Positions 1 to 8,169 of a stretch of DNA of 30,082 nucleotides are shown here, piece by piece. The position numbers were made by a program, and so were the translations under genes. The DNA is from Actinomycetota bacterium (lineage in GTDB: Bacteria; Actinomycetota; Thermoleophilia; Gaiellales; Gaiellaceae). How positions within the stretch are numbered: the stretch's first letter is position 1; the number at the start of each line of letters is the position of its first letter. Below the pieces are notes generated by a model. The model was not told the origin of the DNA and ran no database searches. It saw only the letters and a list, made by a program, of their open reading frames with translations. The stretch spans positions 1-30,082 of the forward strand of contig VAXK01000202.1 in the NCBI GenBank assembly GCA_005885565.1, in the 5' to 3' direction.

Positions 1-678
1 CACGACCACGAACGCGCCGAGCAGGAAGTAGAAGTTCTGCTTGGTCGTGACGAGCCGGTAGCCGAAGAAGTCGAGCGGGTCGATCCGGTCGAGGCCGTTC
101 GCGCCGCCCGTCAGGTCGAGGTGGCCGAAGAAGGGAAAGTTGATGTAGTTGGCGTTGTTCACGAACGTGACGAACGCCTGGCCGAAGAAGAGCGTCACGA
201 TGGCGAGGTAGTCCCCGAGCAGCCGCCGCGAGGGGAGGCCGAGAAGGAGCCCGAGCAGCGCCGTCAGGACGACGACGACCGGGATCGCGGCCTCAGCCTG
301 CCAATGGTGGCCGGAGTGGCCCGAGGCGAGGAAGCCGTACGTGTACGCGCCGAAGCCGTAGAACGCGACGTAGCCCAGGTCGAGCAGGCCGGAGAAGCCG
401 ACGACGATGTTCAGCCCGAGACCGAGCAGGACGTAGAGGAGCGTGAAGACGCCGAAGCGCGAGAGCGTGTTGCTGCCCGTGAAGATCGGAAAGAGTGCCC
501 CCGGCACGACGAAGAGACCCAGCCGGCCGAACGGCGGGAGCCACTCCCAGAACCGCCAGGCGGCTCCCGTGAGGCCACGCCCCCGCTCGCGGCGTCCCTC
601 GACCTGCGCCACCCACTCGTCGACGCCGACACGCGGGCGGTCGCGGGCATCGGGGCGCTCGGGGAGGTCGCTCGCCAT
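1..678 (-). CDS. livM: Branched-chain amino acid ABC transporter permease LivM (partial, C-terminus beyond window edge)
   Basis: An open frame on the minus strand runs from an ATG at 678-676 to the window edge (226 codons, no stop). The product has a hydrophilic N-terminal tail of about 45 residues. Hydrophobic segments follow, with LivM-like stretches such as LYVLLGLGLNIVVGFSGLLD and the later NANYINFPFFGHLDLTGG. LivM is one of the two inner-membrane permeases of the Liv/HAAT importer, which takes up branched-chain amino acids, amides or related solutes. The start lies 5 bases after the livH stop, so the two are almost certainly co-translated. The ATPase genes livG and livF would be expected beyond position 1 but are not visible. 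The family is clear; the substrate is not. Confidence 0.9.
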   Translation of the reverse strand, partial: MASDLPERPDARDRPRVGVDEWVAQVEGRRERGRGLTGAAWRFWEWLPPFGRLGLFVVPGALFPIFTGSNTLSRFGVFTLLYVLLGLGLNIVVGFSGLLDLGYVAFYGFGAYTYGFLASGHSGHHWQAEAAIPVVVVLTALLGLLLGLPSRRLLGDYLAIVTLFFGQAFVTFVNNANYINFPFFGHLDLTGGANGLDRIDPLDFFGYRLVTTKQNFYFLLGAFVVV

Positions 679-683
679 CGCAG

Positions 684-1613
684 CTACACCTTCTTGATGT
701 CCGCGCGGCCGAGGAGACCGCTCGGCCGGACGAGCATGACGACGATCAGAAGCGAGAAGACGTAGAGGTTCTGGAAGGTCGAGCCCTGCGGCAGGTAGCC
801 GGTCGCGTACGACTCCGTCAGTCCGACGACGAAGCCGCCGAGCATCGCGCCGGGGATGCTCCCGATGCCGCCGATGACGGCGGCCGTGAAGCCTTTGAGG
901 CCGGCCAGGAAGCCCATGAAGTGGTAGATCTGGCCGAAGACGAGCCCGAACATGACGCCGGCCGCCCCCGCGAGCGCGGAGCCGATGAAGAAGGTCGCGG
1001 AGATGACGCGGTCGACGTCGATCCCCATCATCGCCGCCGCCTCGCGGTCGAACGACGTGGCGCGCATCGCCTTCCCGATCCGCGTCCGCGCGACGAGCAG
1101 CGTCAGCACCACCATCAGCGCGATCGACGAGACGAACGTGAGGAGCTGCGGAACCGAGAAGAAGAGGTTCTTGCCGACCTGGTACGTCTTGCCGCCGATC
1201 AGCTCGAAGGTGCCGTAGTCACGGAACGAGGCGCCGAACAATAGGAGCGCGCTGTTCTGGAGGAAGAACGAGACGCCGAGCGCGCTGATCAGCGGCGCGA
1301 TGCGAGGGGCGTTCCGAAGCGGGCGGTAGGCGAAGCGCTCGATGACGACGCCGAGGATCCCGCACCCGAGCATGGAGGCGAGGAACATCAGCGATACGGC
1401 GAACCACGCCGTGACGTTCGCCTTCCCCGGCCCGCCGAGGCCCTGGAGCGCGAAGTACCCGAGGAAGGCGCCGATCATGTAGACGTCGCCGTGGGCGAAG
1501 TTCAGGAGCTTCAGGATCCCGTAGACCATCGAGTAGCCGAGCGCGATGAGGGCGTACACGCTCCCGAGGGTCAGGCCGCTCACCGTGAGGTCGAAGAAGA
1601 GGCTCCAGTTCAC
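684..1613 (-). CDS. livH: Branched-chain amino acid ABC transporter permease LivH
   Basis: A 309-residue polytopic membrane protein starting at GTG 1613. The N-terminus has the LivH hallmark of a first membrane helix followed by LGSVYALIALGYSMVYGIL and LLNFAHGDVYMIGAF. Near the C-terminus is GFTAAVIGGIGSIPGAMLGG, the conserved cytoplasmic EAA-like coupling loop of HAAT permeases. The length is typical of the family. It pairs with LivM, which begins 5 bases downstream, to form the translocation pore. It lies 78 bases after livK, separated by a strong hairpin, so its expression may be lower than that of livK. Substrate specificity cannot be read from the permease. Confidence 0.95.
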   Translation of the reverse strand: MNWSLFFDLTVSGLTLGSVYALIALGYSMVYGILKLLNFAHGDVYMIGAFLGYFALQGLGGPGKANVTAWFAVSLMFLASMLGCGILGVVIERFAYRPLRNAPRIAPLISALGVSFFLQNSALLLFGASFRDYGTFELIGGKTYQVGKNLFFSVPQLLTFVSSIALMVVLTLLVARTRIGKAMRATSFDREAAAMMGIDVDRVISATFFIGSALAGAAGVMFGLVFGQIYHFMGFLAGLKGFTAAVIGGIGSIPGAMLGGFVVGLTESYATGYLPQGSTFQNLYVFSLLIVVMLVRPSGLLGRADIKKV

Positions 1614-1637
1614 CGCGGTAGAAGCGTCTCAGAATGC

Positions 1638-1667
1638 GAGCGGCCCGTCACGGAGGACGGGCCGCTC
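1638..1667 (-). terminator. Strong intercistronic hairpin between livK and livH
   Basis: A perfect 12-base inverted repeat (GAGCGGCCCGTC / GACGGGCCGCTC) with a 6-base loop fills much of the 78-base gap after livK. In the transcribed (minus) direction no run of T follows, so it is not a textbook intrinsic terminator. A hairpin here is often used to stabilise the binding-protein mRNA or to reduce readthrough into the permease genes. That function is inferred. Confidence 0.6.
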
Positions 1668-1691
1668 ACCGCACGATTCTTTCGCGCCGAC

Positions 1692-2846
1692 CTAGATCGG
1701 CTTGAACTCCGTGCCGTTCGACTGGTAGATGCCGAACGTGCCGCCGCGGATGTCGCCGTTCGCGTTGAAGCGAACGCCGAGGCCGAGCAGCGACTTCTTG
1801 ATCTTCGTCTTCTTGATCAGCCCACGAACCTCCGCGCGGCTGGCCGTGCCGTTCTTGCACGCCTTGTCGACCGCGCCGCCGATGACCTGCGCGGCGACGT
1901 ACGACGGAGCGCCGAAGAACTCGCCGTGACCGCTGTGCGCCTTCTCGTAGGCCAGGATCGTCTTGTCCTTCGCGTTGATCGGGAAGAACGAGTCGTACGC
2001 CCCGTTGACCGCGGCGAACGCCGGGTCGAAGAGGCCGTCCGAGCCCATCAGCTTGATGCTCGACCTACCGGCCGAGCGCATCTGGTCGGCGAAGGCCTTG
2101 GCCTTGTCGGCGACCTGCCACGGCAGGTAGACGAGCTGCGTGTTGCGCGGGATCTTCGCGATCAGCGACGAGAAGTCGGACTGCTGCTGGCTCACGCCGT
2201 CGCGGCCGACGGTCACGTTGGCCGCCTTCAGCTTCGCCTGGACGAAGTCGGCGAGACCGGTGGAGTAGGCCTCCTGGTCGTCGATGATGTAGACCCGCTT
2301 GTACTTCTGCCGCTTGACGATGAAGTTCGCGACCGCGGCGCCCTGCACCGAGTCCGGCGGGACGGTCCGGAAGAAGTACCCGGTCCGCTGACCGTCGGTC
2401 GTGAGGGTCGTGCGGGTCGCCGAGCCCGAGACGAACGCAAGGCCCGCGTTCTTGATCGTCGGCGTCGTCGCGATCACCTCGTTCGAGCCCGCAGGCCCGA
2501 CGAGGGCGAGAACGCTCGAGTTCGAGGCCACGGAGGCCGCCGCCTTGACCGCCTCGGCGGTGCCGCCGGGACCGGCGAGGATCGTGTCGCCGTAGACGCC
2601 CTTGAACTTCGTCTTCTTGTGCGTCTTGTTGTAGCGGCTGATGTAGTAGTTGAACCACCGCTGCTGCTCGACTCCGAGAGACGCCGCAGGGCCGGTGATC
2701 GGCGCGAGGAGCCCGAGCGACCGGGTCTTCCCGCACTTGACGAGCGCGCTCGCCGCCATCTTCGGCGACTGCGTGCTCGCGCCGCCCGTACCGGCCGCCG
2801 CGAATGCGAACGCGGCGACGAGCAGAGCGAGGATGGACTTCTTCAT
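1692..2846 (-). CDS. livK: Branched-chain amino acid ABC transporter substrate-binding protein
   Basis: A 384-residue exported protein starting at ATG 2846 with AGGGGG eight bases upstream. Residues 1 to about 23 form a Sec signal peptide: positive MKK, then a hydrophobic core rich in A, F and L, then AGTGGAS. There is no cysteine at the cleavage region, so it is not an obvious lipoprotein, which is unusual for a Gram-positive-type binding protein. The mature part is a Peripla_BP_6/Leu-Ile-Val binding fold: GLLAPITGPAASLG near the start, VGPAGSNEVIATTP and later IIDDQEAYSTGLADF. It should deliver ligand to LivHM. The ligand could be an amino acid, amide or aromatic acid. It is flanked by hairpins on both sides. 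Confidence 0.92.
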   Translation of the reverse strand: MKKSILALLVAAFAFAAAGTGGASTQSPKMAASALVKCGKTRSLGLLAPITGPAASLGVEQQRWFNYYISRYNKTHKKTKFKGVYGDTILAGPGGTAEAVKAAASVASNSSVLALVGPAGSNEVIATTPTIKNAGLAFVSGSATRTTLTTDGQRTGYFFRTVPPDSVQGAAVANFIVKRQKYKRVYIIDDQEAYSTGLADFVQAKLKAANVTVGRDGVSQQQSDFSSLIAKIPRNTQLVYLPWQVADKAKAFADQMRSAGRSSIKLMGSDGLFDPAFAAVNGAYDSFFPINAKDKTILAYEKAHSGHGEFFGAPSYVAAQVIGGAVDKACKNGTASRAEVRGLIKKTKIKKSLLGLGVRFNANGDIRGGTFGIYQSNGTEFKPI

Positions 2847-2878
2847 TCAGATTCCCCCTTCGTTGTACCCCCAGATGA

Positions 2879-2894
2879 GACGCCGTTTGGCGTC
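2879..2894 (-). terminator. Small hairpin at the end of the bicupin gene, upstream of livK
   Basis: A 6-base perfect stem (GACGCC / GGCGTC) with a 4-base loop overlaps the bicupin stop codon and lies about 33 bases before the livK start. There is no T-run after it on the minus strand. It could be a weak terminator or mRNA-processing hairpin partly separating livK from the upstream gene. Function inferred. Confidence 0.35.
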
Positions 2895-3609
2895 ATTGGT
2901 TTGCCTCGGTCGCGCGTGAGGCCGGGTCGCCGGAGGGGTGGAAGACCCCGAGCACCCGCATGGGCGTGTCGCCGACGTTCTCGAGCGAGTGCTCGCGAAG
3001 CGGCGGGAGGTGGATGCACGAGCCGCGCCCGATCGGCGTCGACTCGTTGCCGTCGAGATGGAGGAGCCCCTCCCCCTCGAGGACGTAGACCACCTCGTCG
3101 TAGACGTGGCTGTGCATGCCGGCGCGCCCGGGCGGGATCACGCCGACGAACTGGGTGACGTCGAGGCAGCCGACGTCCTGGTTGACGAGGTAGCGAAACT
3201 CGCGGTTCGGGCTGGCCGGCAGCGCGGGCTGGTCGACCCAGCGCACGGTCCTGCGGCGCGGGGGCGCCTCGTGCTCCTGCGGCGCCGACACCGAGACGAC
3301 GACGAGCTCCTGCGGGCCGGCCGCCTCGACCTCGTACTCCTCGCCCGCTGTGACGTAGACGCCTGTGAGCGGCTTGAGCGCGTGCGTCTCGCCGTCGACG
3401 CGGAGCGAGCCCTCCCCGGAGACGACGAAGAGCACCTCCTGCCGGTCGCCGAGCCGCCGCGGTCGCGACCGGCCGGGCGCGAAGCGGATCACGCGCTGGA
3501 CGAGACGCTCGCAGCCGGCCGACGAGTCGATCGTCGTGCGGACGGCGGCCGTGTCGCCGTCCTCGCGCCGCTCGTCGACCGCCGCCTCGGAGACGACGTA
3601 GCCGTTCAT
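2893..3609 (-). CDS. Bicupin protein, possible metal-dependent enzyme or sensor
   Basis: A 238-residue protein from ATG 3609; a TTG at 3645 would add 12 residues but has no better ribosome site. Two cupin barrels are visible. The first (about residues 30-115) contains EVLFVVSGEGSLRVDG and lacks the usual HxH pair. The second (about 140-225) has the metal-ligand pattern MHSHVYDEVVYVLEGEG, then PLREHSLENVG, giving two His, a Glu and a late His. The overall two-cupin architecture and length resemble ureidoglycine aminohydrolase (AllE-like) proteins, but sequence similarity is not enough to assign that reaction. It lies 46 bases upstream of livK on the same strand, so it may act on, or sense, the imported solute. 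The function is uncertain. Confidence 0.8.
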   Translation of the reverse strand: MNGYVVSEAAVDERREDGDTAAVRTTIDSSAGCERLVQRVIRFAPGRSRPRRLGDRQEVLFVVSGEGSLRVDGETHALKPLTGVYVTAGEEYEVEAAGPQELVVVSVSAPQEHEAPPRRRTVRWVDQPALPASPNREFRYLVNQDVGCLDVTQFVGVIPPGRAGMHSHVYDEVVYVLEGEGLLHLDGNESTPIGRGSCIHLPPLREHSLENVGDTPMRVLGVFHPSGDPASRATEANQ

Positions 3610-3665
3610 CGGCCCATTTTCCGGCGAAGACAGGCCCTGCGTCAACGTTACTAGGGTTAAGTGCC

Positions 3666-4631
3666 GTGGCCGTCATCGAGGCGCAAGACCTTCATCGCAC
3701 CTATCGCACGACGACGGGAGCCTTCCGCCGCCGCTCGAAGGACGTCGAGGCGGTGCGCGGCGTCAGCTTCGAGGTAGGCGAGGGCGAGCTCTTCGGCCTG
3801 CTCGGGCCGAACGGCGCCGGCAAGACGACGACGATCAAGATGCTGATCACGCTCCTCATCCCGACCTCGGGCTCGGCGCGCGTCCTCGGCTACGACGTCG
3901 TCAAGGATGCGCGCGAGGTGCGGAAGCGGATCGGCTACGTCTTCGGCGGCGAGCGCGGCGTCTACGAGCGGCTGTCCGGCTACGACAACCTGCGCTACTT
4001 CGCGGAGCTGTACGGCGTTCCACCCCGTCTCCAGAAGCAGCGAATCGAGGAGCTGCTGGAGCTCGTGGGGCTGAAGGGGCGCGAGCACGAGCGGGCCGAG
4101 GGCTACTCCCGCGGCATGAAGCAGCGTCTGCACGTCGCGCGGGGTCTCCTGCACGACCCGGAGGTGCTCTTCCTCGACGAGCCGACGCTCGGCCTCGATC
4201 CCGTGGGCGCCCGTGAGCTTCGCTCGACGATCGCCTCGCTCGTCGAGGCCGGGAAGACGGTCCTGCTGACGACGCACTACATGTTCGAGGCCGACAGCCT
4301 CTGCGACCGGATCGCCGTCATCTCGCGTGGCGAGATCGTCGCAGAAGGCACGCCGCTCGACCTCAAACGCAGCGTTGCTCAGGGGAGCGTCGTCGAGGTC
4401 GAGGTCTACGGAGTCGCGGGCGCAGCCGTCGAGCGGCTGCGCGGCCTGAACGGCGTCGTCGCGGTCGCAGTCGAGGAGCGGGGCCAGGCGCAGGTGCTCG
4501 TCGTCCGGACCGAGCCTGAGGTCGAGTTGACGCAGACGATCCTCGGTCACCTCGACGGCGCCGACATCGGCCGCATCTCCCGCCGCGAGCCGACGCTCGA
4601 GGACGCGTACGTGGCGCTGGTAGCAGAATGA
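3666..4631 (+). CDS. ABC-2 type exporter, ATP-binding protein
   Basis: A 321-residue ATPase starting at GTG 3666. Walker A is GPNGAGKTT (residues 47-55), the ABC signature is YSRGMKQ (147-153), Walker B is VLFLDEP (167-173) and the switch His is H204 in TTHY. At the Q-loop the expected Gln is replaced by Gly in YVFGGERGVY, which I believe occurs in part of this subfamily. The C-terminal 85 residues form the extension typical of DrrA/NatA-type exporters. Its stop overlaps the next start (ATGA), so it is translationally coupled with the first permease. It powers export of an unknown substrate, such as a drug, lipid or polysaccharide. A TAGGGT eight bases before the GTG could be a -10 box of a near-leaderless promoter. 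Confidence 0.93.
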   Translation: MAVIEAQDLHRTYRTTTGAFRRRSKDVEAVRGVSFEVGEGELFGLLGPNGAGKTTTIKMLITLLIPTSGSARVLGYDVVKDAREVRKRIGYVFGGERGVYERLSGYDNLRYFAELYGVPPRLQKQRIEELLELVGLKGREHERAEGYSRGMKQRLHVARGLLHDPEVLFLDEPTLGLDPVGARELRSTIASLVEAGKTVLLTTHYMFEADSLCDRIAVISRGEIVAEGTPLDLKRSVAQGSVVEVEVYGVAGAAVERLRGLNGVVAVAVEERGQAQVLVVRTEPEVELTQTILGHLDGADIGRISRREPTLEDAYVALVAE

Positions 4632-5398
4632 GGTCCCTCCGCTTCGTCGCCATCAGCTGGACGCTCCAGTTCAAGATGATCCTGCGCTCGCCCTTCGACG
4701 GGATCGGGAACGTGATCTACCCGCTCTTCTTCGCGACGGTCGCGTTCTTCGTCTTCCGCGCCGGGCACAGCCCGAGGACGCTCGTCTACGCCTCGTTCGG
4801 GGCAGCGGTGATGGGCATGTGGTCGTCGGTCTCTACGTCGGCCGGCTCCGCGATGCAGCGGGAACGCTGGTGGGGGACGCTCGAGCTGCTCGTCGCCGCG
4901 CCGCGGCACTTCGCGCTCGTCCTGCTGCCGGCGACACTCGGTCTGGCGACGGTCGGGATCTACAACCTGGCCGCGACGCTCCTCTGGGGACGGTTCCTGT
5001 TCGGCGTCCACCTTTCGATCGCTCACCCGCTCCTCTTCGCCCTCGCCATCGCCGGCACCGTCCTCGCGTTCGGCGGCCTCGGCTTCCTGTTCGCGGTGTC
5101 GTTCGTGCGCTTTCGGGCGGCCTGGGTGCTCGGAAACTTCTTCGAGTACCCGGTCTGGCTGATCTGCGGCTTCCTCGTCCCGCTCGCGCTCCTTCCCGGT
5201 TGGGTGCACCCGCTCGCCTGGGCGCTCGCGCCGACCTGGGGCATGAACGCGATCCGCGAGTCGGCGCTCGGCGGCTCGCCGCTGCCCGACCTGGCCGCCT
5301 GCCTCGGGCTCGGCCTCGGCTACGTGGTGCTCGGCGTCGCGGTCACGGACCGCGTCTTGCGCGCCGCCCGGTTGCGGGGGTCGCTCTCGCTGACGTGA
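4628..5398 (+). CDS. ABC-2 type exporter, permease subunit 1
   Basis: A 256-residue membrane protein with about six hydrophobic segments and the ABC-2 permease pattern: an early cytoplasmic helix, then a central MQRERWWGTLELLVAAP segment that is the conserved cytoplasmic loop contacting the ATPase. The ATG overlaps the ATPase stop by four bases and its own stop overlaps the next permease start (GTGA). This fixes the start and shows the three genes are one operon. It presumably forms a heterodimeric pore with permease 2. The substrate is unknown. Confidence 0.9.
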   Translation: MRSLRFVAISWTLQFKMILRSPFDGIGNVIYPLFFATVAFFVFRAGHSPRTLVYASFGAAVMGMWSSVSTSAGSAMQRERWWGTLELLVAAPRHFALVLLPATLGLATVGIYNLAATLLWGRFLFGVHLSIAHPLLFALAIAGTVLAFGGLGFLFAVSFVRFRAAWVLGNFFEYPVWLICGFLVPLALLPGWVHPLAWALAPTWGMNAIRESALGGSPLPDLAACLGLGLGYVVLGVAVTDRVLRAARLRGSLSLT

Positions 5399-6183
5399 TC
5401 GTCGCCGTCCGCATCTTCTTCGTCGGCGGTGTGACGAGCTTCCGCGCGCTCTGGTACTGGCTGACCCCGTGGATCTACGTCCCGACGATGCTCGTCGCGC
5501 CGATCTTCCAGATCCTGCTCTTCGCCTACATCGGACGCTCGGCGCACCTCCGCTCCGACGAGTTCTACGTGATCGGGAACGCGCTCCAGTACGCCTCGAT
5601 CCCGTGCCTCTTCGCGATGGCGCAATCGGTCGGAGGGGAGCGGTACCAGCAGACACTCGGCGCGATCCTCGTCAGCCCGGCGCCCCGGATCCCGCTCTTC
5701 TTCGGCCGGTCGCTGCCGGTGGTGCTGAACGGTGCCTTCGTGTCCGCATTCGCGCTCGTCGCCGGCAGCCTGATCCTCGGAGTCCATCTGCCGGCGTCGT
5801 CGCTGGCGCCGCTCGCGCTCGTCGTCCTGATCGCGTCGTTCTCCTGCACCGGGCTCGGGTTGATGAACGCCGCGCTCAGCCTGCGGATCCGCGAGAACGC
5901 CGTCCTCTCGAACGCGATCTTCGGCTTCCTGCTGATCTTCACCGGCGCAAACGTGCCGCTCGACGCGCTCCCCGGCTGGATGAGCACCGCCGCCCAGGGG
6001 ATGCCGTTCACGCACGCGATCGCGGCCGCCCGTAAGCTCGCGGCCGGCGCAAGCCTCGGCGACGTGGGCGGCCTCGTCGGCGCCGAGCTGCTCGTCGGCG
6101 CGATCTACGGGCTCGCCGGCTACGGCCTGCTGCGCTGGTTCGAGGTGCAGAGCCGCCGCCACGCGACGCTCGAGCGGTCCTAG
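5395..6183 (+). CDS. ABC-2 type exporter, permease subunit 2
   Basis: A 262-residue permease. I chose GTG 5395, which overlaps the preceding stop as GTGA. The frame stays open further upstream, but that part lies inside permease 1 and has no transporter-like sequence. About six membrane spans are visible, with the family loop GGERYQQTLGAILVSPAP after the second and a LIFTGANVPLDALPGWM segment before the last ones. It resembles permease 1 in plan but not closely in sequence, so the pore is likely a heterodimer. The gene ends tail to tail with the propeller gene on the other strand, the two stop codons sharing the palindrome CTAG. Confidence 0.9.
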   Translation: MIVAVRIFFVGGVTSFRALWYWLTPWIYVPTMLVAPIFQILLFAYIGRSAHLRSDEFYVIGNALQYASIPCLFAMAQSVGGERYQQTLGAILVSPAPRIPLFFGRSLPVVLNGAFVSAFALVAGSLILGVHLPASSLAPLALVVLIASFSCTGLGLMNAALSLRIRENAVLSNAIFGFLLIFTGANVPLDALPGWMSTAAQGMPFTHAIAAARKLAAGASLGDVGGLVGAELLVGAIYGLAGYGLLRWFEVQSRRHATLERS

Positions 6184-8168
6184 CGGAGCGGCAGCTCCGC
6201 GAAGGGCACGAAGCGGATCCGACCCGGCCACGGCTTCTTGCCGGCGAAGCTGTAGAAGAGGCCCGCGTCCGTCAGCTCGGCTTTCCGAGCGCCCGGCACC
6301 GTGGCCTCGGCGCCGTCGCGGAGCCGGAGCAGGTGGACCTTGCCGTCGAGCGTGTAGACCACAACCCCGCGCGCCGCGTCGTCGAGCGTCAGTCGGATCC
6401 CGCGGCAGGAGTAGAGCAGGCAGTGGCCGGAGCTGGGGACGTTCGGGAGCGGCCAGGCGTGCAGGAGCTTGCCCGTCGCGGCGCCGTAGTCGCGGAGCCA
6501 ACCATGAACGAGCACGACGAGGTCGTGTCCCGCGAGGGCGGCCCCGAGCGCTCGCACGTCGAACGTCCGCAGCACGTAGCCGACGCGGTCGAACAGCTCC
6601 AGCGCGCCGTCAGCACGTCGCGCGACGATCCGCCCTTCGTCGACGGCAAGCGGCCTGAGGTCTTTTGATGCGCTCGCGACCTCCATCGGCGTTGTGCCGT
6701 CGAGCCGCCAGATCGACTCGGGCCCCGGCCGCGACGTGATGTCACGGTTGTGCGCGCCGTAGACGAGCGCGGGCCCGCTGCCGATCACGTTGCCGAGCCT
6801 CGGGGGGAGCAACTCGCCTGTGGTTTGGGCGCCGGTGTCGACCTTGACGCCTTCGTCGCGGCGGTGCAGGCTCGTCAGCCAGAGCTCCCACACGGTCGAG
6901 TTCCCGCCGAAGACGGAGAGGTAGGCGAGCCGGTCGCCGGCGAGCGCGAGGTCGTAGACGGTGCTTCCGGGCCACGTCGGCTCACTCGGAATGCGGCAGG
7001 CCGCGAGCGTAGCCGGGCCCAGAGCGACCTGCTGTGTGTCGCCCGGTCGCCAGACCCCGAGGCTATGCGGGCAGAGCCAGTAAGCCACGCGGTCGCCGTC
7101 GGCGGAGAGCTGCTTGATCGGCACCCGTGCCTCGAGCTCGCGCGCCGAGACGCGCACGAGCGGCGTCTCCTCGGGCCTGTGGTAGCGGAGGTCGGCCCGG
7201 ATGGGCGACCAGGCGAGTCCGGGCATGGCCTCGCCGGGCCCGAAGCTGACGAGCCTCTCGATCGGGCCGTGGAGCGTCGCAACGCCGACGCCTCCGGTCG
7301 TGGCGAAGGCGACGGCGCCTCGGTGCGGTGACCAGGCAAGACCCTGAGTGGCCCCCTCGACGAGCAGCCGCGCCGCGCCGCCGGAGCGCGCGACGACCTC
7401 GATCCCCCTGTGGTCCTCGTAGGCGAGGAGGCGGCTGTCGGGCGACCACGCGATCCCGGGCCGGATACAGGCGGTGATGCAGTACCTCGGGACGACCGAG
7501 CGGATCTGCACCACGCCGCCTGTGGGCCGGACGACCCGCACCGTGTTGAAGTCGCGGAGCGCGATCCATCGCCCGTCCGGGGACCAGACCGGGAGCCCCC
7601 AGACGTGCCGCGCGACAACTCGTTCACGGCCGTTCCGGCGGACGACGAGCAGCCCGCCCGCAAAGGAGTCGCGGACGAACGCGATCGAGCGGCCGTCCGG
7701 CGAGAGGCTCGGCGACGAGCCGAGGCGCCCGTGCGTGATTCGCCGCTGCGGCCCGCCCGCCACCGCCACCGTCCATATGCCGCGGCTCGTCGTGTAGACC
7801 AGCCGACGCGAGTCGGGAGACCAGGAGACGTCCTCGGCGTTCTTCGAGAGGAGCCGAGCGTTGCTGCCGTCCGCCCCCATCACCCACAGCTCCGGCCGCG
7901 GCCCCGCGATGAGAGCGCCGGTGTACTCGAGCCACAGATCCGGCCCGCGGAACGCCGCGACGAAGCGGCCGTCCGGTGACGGCACGGGAAAGCCCCAGTT
8001 GCCCGCACCGAAGGTGAGCTGCGCGAGCCCTCTTCCCGAGAGCTTTACGGAATACAGCTGCGCGACCCCGGTGCGGGCGCTCGCGAACACGATCCGGTTG
8101 GGCGGTCCGACCGGGGTCGGACTCGGCCACAAGCTCACGACGACCGCCGCGACGAGAGGGGCAAACAC
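6180..8168 (-). CDS. Exported beta-propeller protein, copy 1 (TolB/PD40-like repeats)
   Basis: A 662-residue protein from GTG 8168, one base after the stop of copy 2. A longer reading from 8228 would overlap copy 2 and was not chosen because the hydrophobic leader begins exactly at the GTG. Residues 1 to about 20 look like a signal peptide. The N-terminal half holds about six PD40/TolB-type blades marked by SPDGR or SPDSR motifs (SPDGRFVAAF, SPDSRRLVYT, SPDGRSIAFV, SPDGRWIALR, SPDSRLLAYE). The C-terminal half has a second set of blades, with WRLDGTT, LRPLAVDEGRIVARR and VVYTLDGKVHLLRLRDG. Cysteine pairs (YCITACIRPG and HCLLYSCRG) suggest disulfides outside the cell. Such folds bind proteins or ligands; no catalytic residues are recognised. 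Confidence 0.85.
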   Translation of the reverse strand: MFAPLVAAVVVSLWPSPTPVGPPNRIVFASARTGVAQLYSVKLSGRGLAQLTFGAGNWGFPVPSPDGRFVAAFRGPDLWLEYTGALIAGPRPELWVMGADGSNARLLSKNAEDVSWSPDSRRLVYTTSRGIWTVAVAGGPQRRITHGRLGSSPSLSPDGRSIAFVRDSFAGGLLVVRRNGRERVVARHVWGLPVWSPDGRWIALRDFNTVRVVRPTGGVVQIRSVVPRYCITACIRPGIAWSPDSRLLAYEDHRGIEVVARSGGAARLLVEGATQGLAWSPHRGAVAFATTGGVGVATLHGPIERLVSFGPGEAMPGLAWSPIRADLRYHRPEETPLVRVSARELEARVPIKQLSADGDRVAYWLCPHSLGVWRPGDTQQVALGPATLAACRIPSEPTWPGSTVYDLALAGDRLAYLSVFGGNSTVWELWLTSLHRRDEGVKVDTGAQTTGELLPPRLGNVIGSGPALVYGAHNRDITSRPGPESIWRLDGTTPMEVASASKDLRPLAVDEGRIVARRADGALELFDRVGYVLRTFDVRALGAALAGHDLVVLVHGWLRDYGAATGKLLHAWPLPNVPSSGHCLLYSCRGIRLTLDDAARGVVVYTLDGKVHLLRLRDGAEATVPGARKAELTDAGLFYSFAGKKPWPGRIRFVPFAELPLR

Positions 8169-8169
8169 G

